From: an uncultured bacterium
Lineage (GTDB): Bacteria > Cyanobacteriota > Vampirovibrionia > Gastranaerophilales > Gastranaerophilaceae
Length of the DNA: 64,000 bases
Direction of reading: 5' to 3'
NCBI GenBank assembly: GCA_902796305.1
Contig: CADBOJ010000089.1
Coordinates: 1 to 64,000, forward strand
In this document: piece after piece, positions 1 through 8,096 of the stretch
Layout: each line of letters begins with the position of its first letter
Numbering within the stretch: position 1 is the stretch's first letter
The notes under the pieces: model-generated
The model's database searches: none
Told to the model about the DNA's origin: nothing
What the model saw: the letters and a program-made list of their open reading frames with translations, nothing else
Program-made: the position numbers and the translations under genes

Positions 1-86
1 GCCGATGTGGCGAAATTGGTAGACGCACCAGACTCAAAATCTGGCGTGGTTCACCCCACGTGCCGGTTCGACTCCGGCCATCGGCA
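1..86 (+). tRNA. tRNA-Leu (anticodon CAA)
   Basis: A full class II tRNA fold is visible. The acceptor stem is GCCGATG paired with CATCGGC, the discriminator is A86, the anticodon stem is CCAGA/TCTGG with loop CTCAAAA (anticodon CAA), there is a long variable arm (CGTGG/CCACG), and the T arm is GCCGG-TTCGACT-CCGGC. CCA is not encoded. The gene begins at the window edge, so its promoter is outside. Its last bases are repeated at 197-213, and part of its T arm is repeated in inverted orientation at 125-138. Confidence 0.96.
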
Positions 87-97
87 ATTTAACATGG

Positions 98-122
98 AGA
101 CTGCAATACGCAGTCTTTTTTT
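98..122 (+). terminator. Rho-independent terminator of tRNA-Leu
   Basis: A perfect 7-bp stem (AGACTGC 98-104, GCAGTCT 110-116) with a 5-nt loop is followed by an uninterrupted T run to 122. It lies 12 nt after the tRNA and would end that transcript. Confidence 0.85.
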
Positions 123-124
123 GT

Positions 125-138
125 GCCGGAGTCGAACC
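125..138 (-). repeat. inverted copy of the tRNA-Leu T arm
   Basis: GCCGGAGTCGAACC at 125-138 is the exact reverse complement of tRNA positions 65-78 (14 bp). It sits just after the terminator T run. It may be a fragment of a decayed opposite-strand tRNA or a structural element. The rest of 123-196 shows only an imperfect hairpin around 155-187 and no gene. Confidence 0.7.
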
Positions 139-196
139 TTCCGGTTCTCACCTCTCGAAAAACTTGCGATTCAACGCAACTTTTTCTCGGCAGAGT

Positions 197-213
197 GGCC
201 ATCGGCAATTTAA
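197..213 (+). repeat. direct repeat of the tRNA-Leu 3' end (att-like scar)
   Basis: The 17-bp sequence GGCCATCGGCAATTTAA occurs at 76-92, covering the last 11 bases of the tRNA plus 6 flanking bases, and again here exactly 121 bp downstream. Integrases commonly use a tRNA 3' end as the attachment site and leave such direct repeats. No integrase gene is present, so this would be a scar or a minimal remnant. The stretch 214-427 holds no gene, only AT-rich DNA leading to the next promoter. Confidence 0.7.
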
Positions 214-414
214 TTTAAAAAACTATACATATATTTTTAACTATATAAAGCATACAACAAAGGCAATCTAAATAGCTATTGGATATACTTGCATCAATTA
301 CAAAGTAACATCGATACAGAAATTAATTTCAACAGGGGTTTGTATTTCTATATCATATGTACTAACAAGCAAACAATATTAAAACTAAACAATGACTTAT
401 TCGGGAATTTAGTA

Positions 415-427
415 TATAATTTTAGTC
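415..427 (+). promoter_or_regulatory. -10 element directly abutting the start of the Cys-rich gene
   Basis: TATAAT at 415-420 is followed by exactly 7 nt and then the ATG at 428. Transcription should start at or next to the A of the start codon, giving a leaderless mRNA. No Shine-Dalgarno sequence is present. The -35 region is weak. Confidence 0.6.
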
Positions 428-2221
428 ATGGATAATGTTAGGGAATCAGGTTTGTTTTCGTTTGTTAAGAAAAGTTTTTCTAAACTCACTCAACTTTGGA
501 AACATTTACACACCGGCTTAACAGCTTTTTCGGTAGTTGAATTAATGATAACCCTTGTAACATTATCTGTTCTTGTTGCGGCATTCAGCCCCGTAATTAC
601 AAAAAAACTCTCTTCGACCGATGTATCAACAGGCGGAACAGGCGGAGTAACAAAAAATTGCAGTGCAAAATTTACAGCCGACTGTTCTTTATGTACACAG
701 GATAAATGTACGATATGCAAAAAAGACAGCAAAGCTCCTAATGACGGAGAATATCTTGATACACAACAATGCAAATATGTAAGCTGCGGCAGAGCAAATT
801 GTATTACATGTACAAGAACAGCTTGTACACAGTGCAGTTCCAATTATTTCGTATCGAACGGTAATTGTTCAAATTCAGGATGCGGCAATACAACAAACAC
901 CTGCGACGGTACATATAAATGTAATAAAAATTGTGCGACTTGCTACGGACCGGGAGAAACAGGGTGTAAAACCTGTAAAGCAGGATTTTACTTAAAAGGC
1001 AAAGATTGCATAAGCTGTAAATATAGTTCTTCCAATACAGAGGGGGTTAACGATCATTGCGTTGAATGTACAAATAAAACAAATTGTACGGTATGCGATG
1101 CGGGTTATTTCCCGTCCGGAAACAAATGTACACCGACAGGATGTGCTGCAAATCAGTATAATAACGGTTCTGTGTGCGTAAATTGTTCAACACTGGACGG
1201 TAATTGTCTTGCTTGTATTAATAAAAACACATGTATGACTTGCAATAACGGATTTTATGTCAGCGGAAAAACTTGCCAAAACTGCAGGGTTAAATTACAT
1301 GAAAAATGTAATAATTGTAAAGATGCCAGTACTTGTACAAAATGTGATGCCGGATGGTATGAAACAGGGGCTACATGTTCCCGTATACCCTGTCCGTCAG
1401 GACAGTACAACAATAATGCAGGCTGTGTAAATTGTACTGCAAATTGCGCAGAATGCGCAACTCCGACAGGTTGGTGCACAACATGTAACCCCGGATATTA
1501 TGTAAATTCAAGCCATACTTGCAGTGCATGTACAACTTTAACCGGATGTCATACCTGTACAAGTGACGGAAAATGTACGGGATGCAATTACGGATGGTAT
1601 TCTGACGGAACAAATTGTGTAAATTGCAATCAGGTTAATGCTAATTGCCTGGGATGCACAAGTTCAACAAATTGTACAAACTGCAAAGCAGGGTACTATC
1701 AAAGCGGAAGCAGTTGCGTATTTACATTGTGCCCCGGAAGAAAATACAACAACGGTTCCGGATGCGTAAATTGTCCCGATTCCCACTGTTCTTCTTGTAA
1801 CAATAGTACAGGAGCATGTTTAACCTGCGACACAGGCTGGTATGTAAGCGGTACCGGATGTAAAACATGCACAAACATACACGCTGCTTGCAATACCTGT
1901 ACAAGTACCGGAAATTGTACCGCATGCAATTCAGGATGGTATTCGAACGGATCGACTTGTGTAGCTTGTAACACGCTTGACACAAATTGTTTAACTTGTC
2001 TTAGCGACAGTAAATGTTCAACCTGCAATGGTGATGATTTGTATCCCAGTGGTAAAACTTGTGCCACTCTTGGTTGCGAAGCAGGATATTATAAAAACGG
2101 TAATAACTGCACAAGTTGCAAGAACCTTGATCCAAATTGCACCTCCTGCACGGGTCCCAACGCATGTAGCGGTTGTGCTGCCGGATATCATCCATCAGGC
2201 AGAGCATGTGTGCGTAATTAA
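428..2221 (+). CDS. cysteine-rich repeat protein with type IV prepilin-like N terminus
   Basis: This is a 597-residue protein. Residues 30-57 form a class III (prepilin) signal: a 33-residue basic leader, probable cleavage A33|F34, Glu at mature position +5 (E38), then a hydrophobic helix (ELMITLVTLSVLVAAF). The -1 residue is Ala rather than the usual Gly. From about residue 76 to the end there are close to 90 cysteines in roughly a dozen units shaped like C-x2-C...C-x2-C-x2-G-[WYF]-Y-x-SG-x2-C, rich in Asn, Thr and Gly. No CxxCH haem motif occurs. The layout recalls furin/EGF-like and protozoan variant-surface-protein repeats, but I claim no homology. It is probably exported through the type IV pilus/type II system and held on the surface by disulfides or metals. 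The gene stands alone with a leaderless-type promoter. The start could lie further in, but the -10 spacing supports 428. Confidence 0.75.
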   Translation: MDNVRESGLFSFVKKSFSKLTQLWKHLHTGLTAFSVVELMITLVTLSVLVAAFSPVITKKLSSTDVSTGGTGGVTKNCSAKFTADCSLCTQDKCTICKKDSKAPNDGEYLDTQQCKYVSCGRANCITCTRTACTQCSSNYFVSNGNCSNSGCGNTTNTCDGTYKCNKNCATCYGPGETGCKTCKAGFYLKGKDCISCKYSSSNTEGVNDHCVECTNKTNCTVCDAGYFPSGNKCTPTGCAANQYNNGSVCVNCSTLDGNCLACINKNTCMTCNNGFYVSGKTCQNCRVKLHEKCNNCKDASTCTKCDAGWYETGATCSRIPCPSGQYNNNAGCVNCTANCAECATPTGWCTTCNPGYYVNSSHTCSACTTLTGCHTCTSDGKCTGCNYGWYSDGTNCVNCNQVNANCLGCTSSTNCTNCKAGYYQSGSSCVFTLCPGRKYNNGSGCVNCPDSHCSSCNNSTGACLTCDTGWYVSGTGCKTCTNIHAACNTCTSTGNCTACNSGWYSNGSTCVACNTLDTNCLTCLSDSKCSTCNGDDLYPSGKTCATLGCEAGYYKNGNNCTSCKNLDPNCTSCTGPNACSGCAAGYHPSGRACVRN

Positions 2222-2228
2222 AAAAATA

Positions 2229-2237
2229 TGCTATAAT
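2229..2237 (+). promoter_or_regulatory. extended -10 promoter of the 6S-like RNA
   Basis: TGCTATAAT (extended -10, TATAAT at 2232-2237) lies 7 nt before the predicted 5' end of the structured RNA at about 2245. Confidence 0.6.
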
Positions 2238-2244
2238 ATATATA

Positions 2245-2454
2245 GCCTTGCGTGAATTTGCAATTTTGTTCCTACATTTAATCTAACAGGGAGAGATTTG
2301 CTCAGCAAGACAGCCTGTTTTTATAACAATCGTTATAAGGAATTTGGTGTTTGAAGTATACCTACCTCTTGATAATGTTTAAAGGAAACGGATGCACCCT
2401 GGCGCTCACCCACCTGCTTCAATCGGCAGGAAACAAAATTGTTCACGTAACGGC
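2245..2454 (+). ncRNA. ssrS: structured small RNA, candidate 6S RNA
   Basis: A roughly 210-nt non-coding stretch has a promoter at its 5' edge and a terminator just after it. Its ends pair in a long closing stem: GCCTTGCGTGAA with TTCACGTAACGGC, then CAATTTTGTT with AACAAAATTG. The middle is largely open with small hairpins (TTATAAC/GTTATAA; CCTGC/GCAGG). A long rod closed by a terminal stem, with a large central bubble containing GGCGCTC, suits 6S RNA, the RNA polymerase inhibitor that mimics an open promoter. I saw no SRP, RNase P or tmRNA signatures. The identity rests on shape and size only; the presence of an independent structured transcript is better supported. Confidence 0.5.
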
Positions 2455-2455
2455 T

Positions 2456-2483
2456 AAAAAACCGGCATCAAGCCGGTTTTTTT
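2456..2483. terminator. bidirectional Rho-independent terminator
   Basis: The stem AAACCGGC (2459-2466) / GCCGGTTT (2472-2479) has loop ATCAA, a T run after it and an A run before it. It can stop the plus-strand RNA gene and the convergent minus-strand ileS-rubrerythrin transcript ending at 2494. Confidence 0.85.
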
Positions 2484-2493
2484 AAATTATATT

Positions 2494-3030
2494 TTAATTA
2501 TCTTTTCTTATAAAAAAATAAGCTTTCGGATGCGAACAAACAGGACATATATCAGGTGCAGATTTACCGACTTGTACATATCCGCAGTTAGAACATTCCC
2601 ATTTTTTTACTTCCGCTTTTTTAAAAATTTCATCATTTTGTAATTCTTTCAGAAGTTTTTGGTATCTTAATTCATGTTCCCGTTCAATATTTGCAACTTC
2701 TTCAAATAATTTTGCGATTTTATCAAATCCTTCTTCCCGAGCAATTCGAGAAAATTCGGGATACATTAAAGTATGTTCATAGTTTTCGCCTGCGATACAG
2801 TCTTTAAGGTTTTCTTCGGTTGACGGTATATTTCCGCCCGCTAATAATTTAAACCAAATTTTAGCATGTTCTTTTTCGTTATTTGCAATTTCTTCAAATA
2901 TTTTTGACAACTGCACATAGCCGTCTTTTTTAGCTTTGGATGCATAGTATGTGTACTTATTTCTTGCAACGGATTCACCTTTTAGAGCTTCCTGCAGGTT
3001 TTTTTCGGTTTTTGAACCCTTAAGTTCCAT
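2494..3030 (-). CDS. rbr: rubrerythrin
   Basis: This 178-residue non-haem iron protein reduces hydrogen peroxide in the cytoplasm of anaerobes. The N-terminal ferritin-like four-helix domain carries two E-x2-H motifs (NEKEH and IEREH) plus further glutamates (GESVARN, EEIAN, EEVAN), which together form the di-iron site. The C-terminal rubredoxin-like domain has two CxxC knuckles (CSNC and CPVC) for the electron-transfer iron. I chose the ATG at 3030 because AGGAG lies just upstream; an in-frame upstream ATG would fall inside ileS. It follows ileS by 11 nt, so it is probably cotranscribed and translationally coupled. Confidence 0.95.
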   Translation of the reverse strand: MELKGSKTEKNLQEALKGESVARNKYTYYASKAKKDGYVQLSKIFEEIANNEKEHAKIWFKLLAGGNIPSTEENLKDCIAGENYEHTLMYPEFSRIAREEGFDKIAKLFEEVANIEREHELRYQKLLKELQNDEIFKKAEVKKWECSNCGYVQVGKSAPDICPVCSHPKAYFFIRKDN

Positions 3031-3041
3031 TATTTTCTCCT

Positions 3042-5840
3042 TTATTTTATAGCATCTATGCAATCAGAACATATACCCTGTTCGTTTAATTGTCTGTATT
3101 TCCAACAGCGTGCGCATTTTTCACCGCTTGCTTTCATAACTTTGACATTGTAGCCATCCTGAGAATATTCGTTTAATATATCAGAACCGCTATTAGAGTT
3201 ATAAACATGAGAAACGATATATAAATCGCCCAGAAGACTTGAATATTTGTTCAATAATTCTTCTTTTTCTTTATCATCCGAACTAATTATAATATCTACT
3301 TCAAGAGAAGAACCGACTATTTTTTCTTCTCCAGAGCGGAGAGGTTCGATTGCACGGGCTACGATTTCTCTTGTTTTTAAAAGCTGTGTAAATTCTTCAT
3401 CAAGCTTATCATTTTTCCATTCGGGTTTTACTTCCGCCCAATCCGTTAAAAGAGCGGATTCAACATCCTTATGATTTGGAAGCATATTTTGCCACATATC
3501 TTCTGCCTGATGAGGCATAACAGGAACTAAAATTCTGATTAATGTATGAAGTGTTTCATACAATACAGTCTGGCAAGCACGCCTTGAAAGTGACTTTTTA
3601 CCTTTCGTGTAGAGTCTGTCTTTAACTATATCAAGATAGAATGAACTTAAATCCGTACTTGCAAAATTTTGTAAGTATTGGAAATATTTATAAAATTCAT
3701 AATTTTCAAATGCTTTATTAACATTCTCGATTAATGTTGCAAGTTTCGATAAGGCGAATTTATCTATATCTTCAAGGTCTGCATATTTAACATAATCCGC
3801 TTTCGGGTCAAAATCATAAATGTTTCCCATTAAAAACCTTGCGGTATTTCTTGTTTTTTTGAATATTTCAGACAGCTGGCCGATTATATTATTTCCGATT
3901 TTAATATCGTTTCTGTAATCAACCGATGCTGCCCAGAGGCGAAGAATATCCGCTCCGTAGTTCTTAATAATATCATCGGGACGAATGTAGTTGCCTAAAG
4001 ATTTGGACATTTTTCTTCCGTCTTCACCAAATACAAATCCATGGGTCAGTACTTGTTTATAGGGCGCTCTGCCTTTTGTTGCAACCGAGGTTAAAAGACT
4101 TGATTGGAACCAACCCCTATGCTGGTCTGAACCCTCTAAATACATATCAACAGGAGTATGACCCAGTTCATTACATCTTTTTTCAACAACGCTTGACCAG
4201 CTGACACCGGAATCAAACCAAACGTCCATAATGTCTTTTTCTTTTATAAAATGAACACTTCCGCATTTGGGACATTTATATCCGACGGGAAGAAGTTCTG
4301 AAGCTTCACGATTTACCCATGCGTCTGAGCTTTCTTTTTCAAAAATTTGAGCAACATGTTCTATTGTTTCATCATTAACAATGGTTTCTCCGCAATCTTT
4401 GCAATAGAATATGGGAATAGGTACACCCCATGCACGTTGTCTTGAAATACACCATTCTGAACGATTTTCAACCATGTTTGAAATTCTTTTTTCGCCTGAA
4501 GCAGGGAACCATTTAACTTCTTTTATGCTTTCAAGTGTTTTGTCTTTAAACATTGAAACTTTTACAAACCATTGGGGGGTAGAACGATACATTACGGGAT
4601 GTTTGCATCTCCAACAATGAGGATAAGAGTGCGTTATTGTTTGTTGTTTAACGAGTGCACCGATTTCTTTTAATTTTTCTATTACCATAGCATCCCCTTT
4701 GAAATAAGGAATACCTTTTAAATCGGGGACTTCGTCCGTCCAGCATCCTTTAGAGTCAAACGGAGAAAATGTTTCAAGTCCGTATTTTTGACCTGCTTCC
4801 CAGTCTTCAATACCATGTCCCGGAGCTGTATGAACCGCACCCGTTCCGGCATCAAGCGTAACGTGATCCCCTAAAATTAAAAGCGATTTTTTATTGTATA
4901 GGGGGTGATATGCTTCCAATCTTTCAAAATCCGCACCTTTTAAAGTTGCAAGGGGTTTTGCATCTTCCCATTCAACATCTTTTTTAAAGTTATCAAATAA
5001 ATCGGATGCTACAAAATAATTTTCACCTTTGTACTCAAATATTGTGTAATCAAATCTTGCATTTAAACAGATTGCAACATTAGAGGGGATTGTCCAAGGA
5101 GTTGTTGTCCAGATTATTGAATATAATTTATTATTTGATGCAATTCCCGCTTTTTTATATACAGTTTGCGCATCCGTCATTTCAAATCTTACATAAATAG
5201 ATTCGGAATTAATATCCGCATATTCAACTTCAGCTTCCGCCAGAGCTGTTTCACAATCAGCACACCAATATACAGGTTTTAAGCCTTTTTCAATATAGCC
5301 TTTTTTATACATTTCTCCAAATACTCTGACCTGATTTGCTTCATATTCGGGAGCAATTGTCAAATAAGGGTTTTCCCAATTACCGAGTACACCGAGGCGT
5401 TTAAAAGCAGCTTCTTGACCTTTTAAACTTTTTTGAGCATATTCTCTGCATTTTTCTCTTAATTCACCCTCTGTAATAGAATGTCTGCCTCCTTTAATAT
5501 TTTTAACAACGGCATTTTCAATAGGAAGCCCGTGAGCATCATATCCCGGAACATAGGGTGTGTAGTAGCCAAGCTGGGATTTATATTTTAAAATAATATC
5601 TTTTAAAATTTTATTCAGTGCCGTTCCAACATGAATTTTATCGGAACTTAAGTACGGGGGTCCGTCATGGAGGATGAAGTTTTTCTTACCTTTGTTTTTA
5701 TCAAGAATTTTATTATAAATCTTATTTTCTTCCCAGAATTTTTGAATTTCAAGTTCTTTTACTATTGCATTAGCTTTCATCGGAAGCGAAGTATTCGGAA
5801 GATTAAGAGTATCTTTTAAATTTAATTCTTTTGTGTCCAT
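3042..5840 (-). CDS. ileS: isoleucyl-tRNA synthetase
   Basis: This 932-residue class I aminoacyl-tRNA synthetase charges tRNA-Ile. Visible features are the DGPPY motif at about 59-63 followed by the HIGH-type signature, here H70-V-G-T73, a CP1 editing domain in the middle, the KMSKSLGNY loop in the second half, the anticodon-binding region, and a C-terminal zinc-binding CARCW...CSDC motif. The usual second His of HIGH is Thr. The start has a good GAGGG Shine-Dalgarno sequence. The rubrerythrin gene follows in the same direction. Length and domain order are normal for bacterial IleS. Confidence 0.98.
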   Translation of the reverse strand: MDTKELNLKDTLNLPNTSLPMKANAIVKELEIQKFWEENKIYNKILDKNKGKKNFILHDGPPYLSSDKIHVGTALNKILKDIILKYKSQLGYYTPYVPGYDAHGLPIENAVVKNIKGGRHSITEGELREKCREYAQKSLKGQEAAFKRLGVLGNWENPYLTIAPEYEANQVRVFGEMYKKGYIEKGLKPVYWCADCETALAEAEVEYADINSESIYVRFEMTDAQTVYKKAGIASNNKLYSIIWTTTPWTIPSNVAICLNARFDYTIFEYKGENYFVASDLFDNFKKDVEWEDAKPLATLKGADFERLEAYHPLYNKKSLLILGDHVTLDAGTGAVHTAPGHGIEDWEAGQKYGLETFSPFDSKGCWTDEVPDLKGIPYFKGDAMVIEKLKEIGALVKQQTITHSYPHCWRCKHPVMYRSTPQWFVKVSMFKDKTLESIKEVKWFPASGEKRISNMVENRSEWCISRQRAWGVPIPIFYCKDCGETIVNDETIEHVAQIFEKESSDAWVNREASELLPVGYKCPKCGSVHFIKEKDIMDVWFDSGVSWSSVVEKRCNELGHTPVDMYLEGSDQHRGWFQSSLLTSVATKGRAPYKQVLTHGFVFGEDGRKMSKSLGNYIRPDDIIKNYGADILRLWAASVDYRNDIKIGNNIIGQLSEIFKKTRNTARFLMGNIYDFDPKADYVKYADLEDIDKFALSKLATLIENVNKAFENYEFYKYFQYLQNFASTDLSSFYLDIVKDRLYTKGKKSLSRRACQTVLYETLHTLIRILVPVMPHQAEDMWQNMLPNHKDVESALLTDWAEVKPEWKNDKLDEEFTQLLKTREIVARAIEPLRSGEEKIVGSSLEVDIIISSDDKEKEELLNKYSSLLGDLYIVSHVYNSNSGSDILNEYSQDGYNVKVMKASGEKCARCWKYRQLNEQGICSDCIDAIK

Positions 5841-5903
5841 TTTAAACCCTCATTTAAGTGTATATGTTAGAAATTATACAATAAAAGCACAAAAGATAAA
5901 ATT

Positions 5904-7922
5904 TTATTTAAAGCGGTACAAATTTTTAGGCGAATAAATATTCAAGTATGCCCAGTAAGTTGAAAGAATTTTTTTAATGTAGTTTTTTGTTTCCATATAG
6001 GGAATATTTTCAACATAAGTATCCATATCATCGGTATTAATATTTGCATTATTAAGCCACTTGTTAATATTGCCGGGTCCGGCATTATATGAAAGAATGG
6101 CAAGACTTTCATCCCCTTTAAAATATTCAACCAGATACTCAAAATATTTTAAACCCATTTTTATATTTTCTTCTTTATCAAGCAATTTATCAGCCGGTAC
6201 CGTTGCTTTTTCAATAAAGTTTGCGGTCGGAGGCATTATTTGAGCAAGTCCCAACGCTCCCGCAGAACTTTTTGCATTCTTATTAAAGTGACTCTCTTCT
6301 CTTACTAAACTTAAAAATAAATAAGGGCTCTGTTTATATTTTTGTGCGTATTTGTTTATTAAATCTTCAAATAAAACAGGATACATTAATTTGAGTTCAA
6401 AATCCGAAAAACTTATTTGTGTCTTCTCGCTTTCGTCTTCTTCGCTTTCTTCATCTTTAACTGTATTATTTACTATATTTTTTACTAGAGTTATTGATTT
6501 CGGGTAATTTTCTTTTTTGTTTTCAATCCATGATTTAATAAAATCGTCATTTATTTTAAATTCTTCAATTGTTTCATAATCGTCAAGATTTGCAAGTCGT
6601 AATAAGATTTTGTCTTTGAATATAAATTTGTTAACCGAGTTAATGTTATAGCTTATTATTTGTTTTTTAACTATCATTTTGTTTGCTTTTGACATTTTTA
6701 ACTGTTTTGCCGATAAAAACGCATAGTAGCTTAAAGGATAGTCCTTAATTACTCCGTAAAATATTTCTCTTGCCTCTTTTGTTCTTTTTTCCTTAAGAAG
6801 CGCTCTTCCATACCAGTATGCTACACGGGGGGCGTCTTTTTCATTTGAGTAATTTTGCATATGCATAACCGCATAGCTTTCGCAAACTTTATAACGTTTC
6901 ATCGAATAGTTATACCAGAATATTTCCCATAAAGAGTTGGAAGCCCATATTGAATCTTTATGATTATTAACAATATGTTCATACAGCTTGATATTTCTCG
7001 GCGATGATGAATTTTCGGCAAGCAGGTACATTACGGTCGGCAGTATATATTTATTTTTGCTTATTGAATATAAGTCCTGAAGGATTTGAATTTTATCGGC
7101 TTTTGTTATTGCAATAAGCCTTGTTAAAGCGGATTTTACTTCAAGTTCTTCTGCTATACTGCCGTCAAGTCTTAAACCATCAATTATTGTATTTTTTTCC
7201 TGCTCAAAATCACCTATACCCCTGTAGCATTTTGAAATGTTATACCAGTTTTTTTTGAAATCGGTATTTTTATAATGTGCAAGAGCATTCTTGTAATCCG
7301 AATTAACAAGATAAGCATAGGCAATTATTTCGGATTGTTCGGGACTGTGAAAAAGATTTGCCTTTTGTATTGCTTCAAGCGAATTTAGTGCATATTTTCC
7401 GTCAGGGGAAGCTTTTAAGTATTTGAGATAAAAATCCTTTGCATGAAGAACATTTTTTTCTTCGGCTATTTTTCCCGCTCTGTATGAGCTTGCAATTCCA
7501 TAATCACTTTTCGGGTATAACTCTGCTATTTGTTTAAATTTTTTATATGATAAATTTTTGGAGTCTTTATTTATCTCCATTGCAAGAAGAGCTTCGTTAT
7601 AAAGAAGATATGGTCTTATTGCATCATTTTTTGTGAATTTAATTAATGTGTTTAATTTTAAAACGGCAGTTTTTTTATCCGAAAGTTTTTTTGCACATTG
7701 AAATTCTTTAATTAACGAGAGCGTATATAAAGAATTAACAGGTTTGATTTGCTTGAAATTATAAAATGCATCGGAATACTTTTCTTCATTATATAATTCC
7801 ATACCCTGTTTATAATATCTTTCAGCTTCAATATCGCTCCTTATTTTGTAAAAGCCCGCCAAAAGCGCAATTATCGTAAAAAAGAGCAAAACAAGCAACA
7901 GTTTTAATTTTCCGCTATTCAT
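5904..7922 (-). CDS. slt: soluble lytic murein transglycosylase (Slt70-like)
   Basis: A 672-residue protein with an N-terminal membrane or signal segment (residues about 6-25), a long alpha-helical TPR-like superhelix (about 35-490), an acidic linker (488-500), and a C-terminal SLT catalytic domain (about 510-650). The catalytic Glu is E543 in REESHF, followed by GALGLAQIMPPTA (555-567) and SYNAGPGN. It cleaves peptidoglycan glycan strands with formation of 1,6-anhydro-MurNAc and should act in the periplasm. Slt70 itself is about 640 residues, so this is full length. There is no Shine-Dalgarno sequence; a -35/-10 promoter ends 7 nt before the ATG. It is separated from ileS by 63 nt. Confidence 0.93.
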   Translation of the reverse strand: MNSGKLKLLLVLLFFTIIALLAGFYKIRSDIEAERYYKQGMELYNEEKYSDAFYNFKQIKPVNSLYTLSLIKEFQCAKKLSDKKTAVLKLNTLIKFTKNDAIRPYLLYNEALLAMEINKDSKNLSYKKFKQIAELYPKSDYGIASSYRAGKIAEEKNVLHAKDFYLKYLKASPDGKYALNSLEAIQKANLFHSPEQSEIIAYAYLVNSDYKNALAHYKNTDFKKNWYNISKCYRGIGDFEQEKNTIIDGLRLDGSIAEELEVKSALTRLIAITKADKIQILQDLYSISKNKYILPTVMYLLAENSSSPRNIKLYEHIVNNHKDSIWASNSLWEIFWYNYSMKRYKVCESYAVMHMQNYSNEKDAPRVAYWYGRALLKEKRTKEAREIFYGVIKDYPLSYYAFLSAKQLKMSKANKMIVKKQIISYNINSVNKFIFKDKILLRLANLDDYETIEEFKINDDFIKSWIENKKENYPKSITLVKNIVNNTVKDEESEEDESEKTQISFSDFELKLMYPVLFEDLINKYAQKYKQSPYLFLSLVREESHFNKNAKSSAGALGLAQIMPPTANFIEKATVPADKLLDKEENIKMGLKYFEYLVEYFKGDESLAILSYNAGPGNINKWLNNANINTDDMDTYVENIPYMETKNYIKKILSTYWAYLNIYSPKNLYRFK

Positions 7923-7929
7923 TAATTTA

Positions 7930-7957
7930 ATTATAAGTTACATTTTTCATTTGTAAA
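7930..7957 (-). promoter_or_regulatory. leaderless-type promoter of the transglycosylase gene
   Basis: On the minus strand the -35 is TTTACA (7957-7952), the spacer is 16 nt, and the -10 is TATAAT (7935-7930). Only 7 nt (TAAATTA) separate the -10 from the ATG at 7922, so the predicted start of transcription coincides with the start codon. Confidence 0.65.
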
Positions 7958-7980
7958 TTTATTAAGATTTTAATAACTAA

Positions 7981-8017
7981 TAAATTACCCGAATTGTAAT
8001 ACAGTTCGGGTAATTTA
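7981..8017. terminator. 13-bp perfect stem-loop between two minus-strand genes
   Basis: TAAATTACCCGAA (7981-7993) pairs perfectly with TTCGGGTAATTTA (8005-8017) around an 11-nt loop. It lies 80 nt after the minus-strand gene at 8097-8741 and upstream of the slt promoter. The flanking T tract is weak (AATTTATTAG), so termination is likely but could be inefficient. Confidence 0.6.
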
Positions 8018-8096
8018 TCGATTCTTGAAATTTATCTAAAATGTAAAGTATGATTATACGTTACTATTTATACATCCCTTATGAAACAGTTATTGT

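Noticed and set aside
7-213. Short open frame across tRNA-Leu and its downstream repeat
   Set aside because: It overlaps the tRNA and its terminator and has no ribosome site.
490-2207. Several open frames of 60-120 codons on the minus strand opposite the Cys-rich gene
   Set aside because: They follow from the biased Cys/Asn/Gly codons on the coding strand; they have no ribosome sites and their protein composition is unnatural.
650-2215. Multihaem cytochrome, because of many CxxC motifs
   Set aside because: No CxxCH haem-binding motif is present; the only His residues beside cysteines are not in that context.
650-2215. CRISPR-like or satellite DNA repeat
   Set aside because: The periodicity is at the protein level; DNA copies differ in sequence and spacing, as expected for coding repeats.
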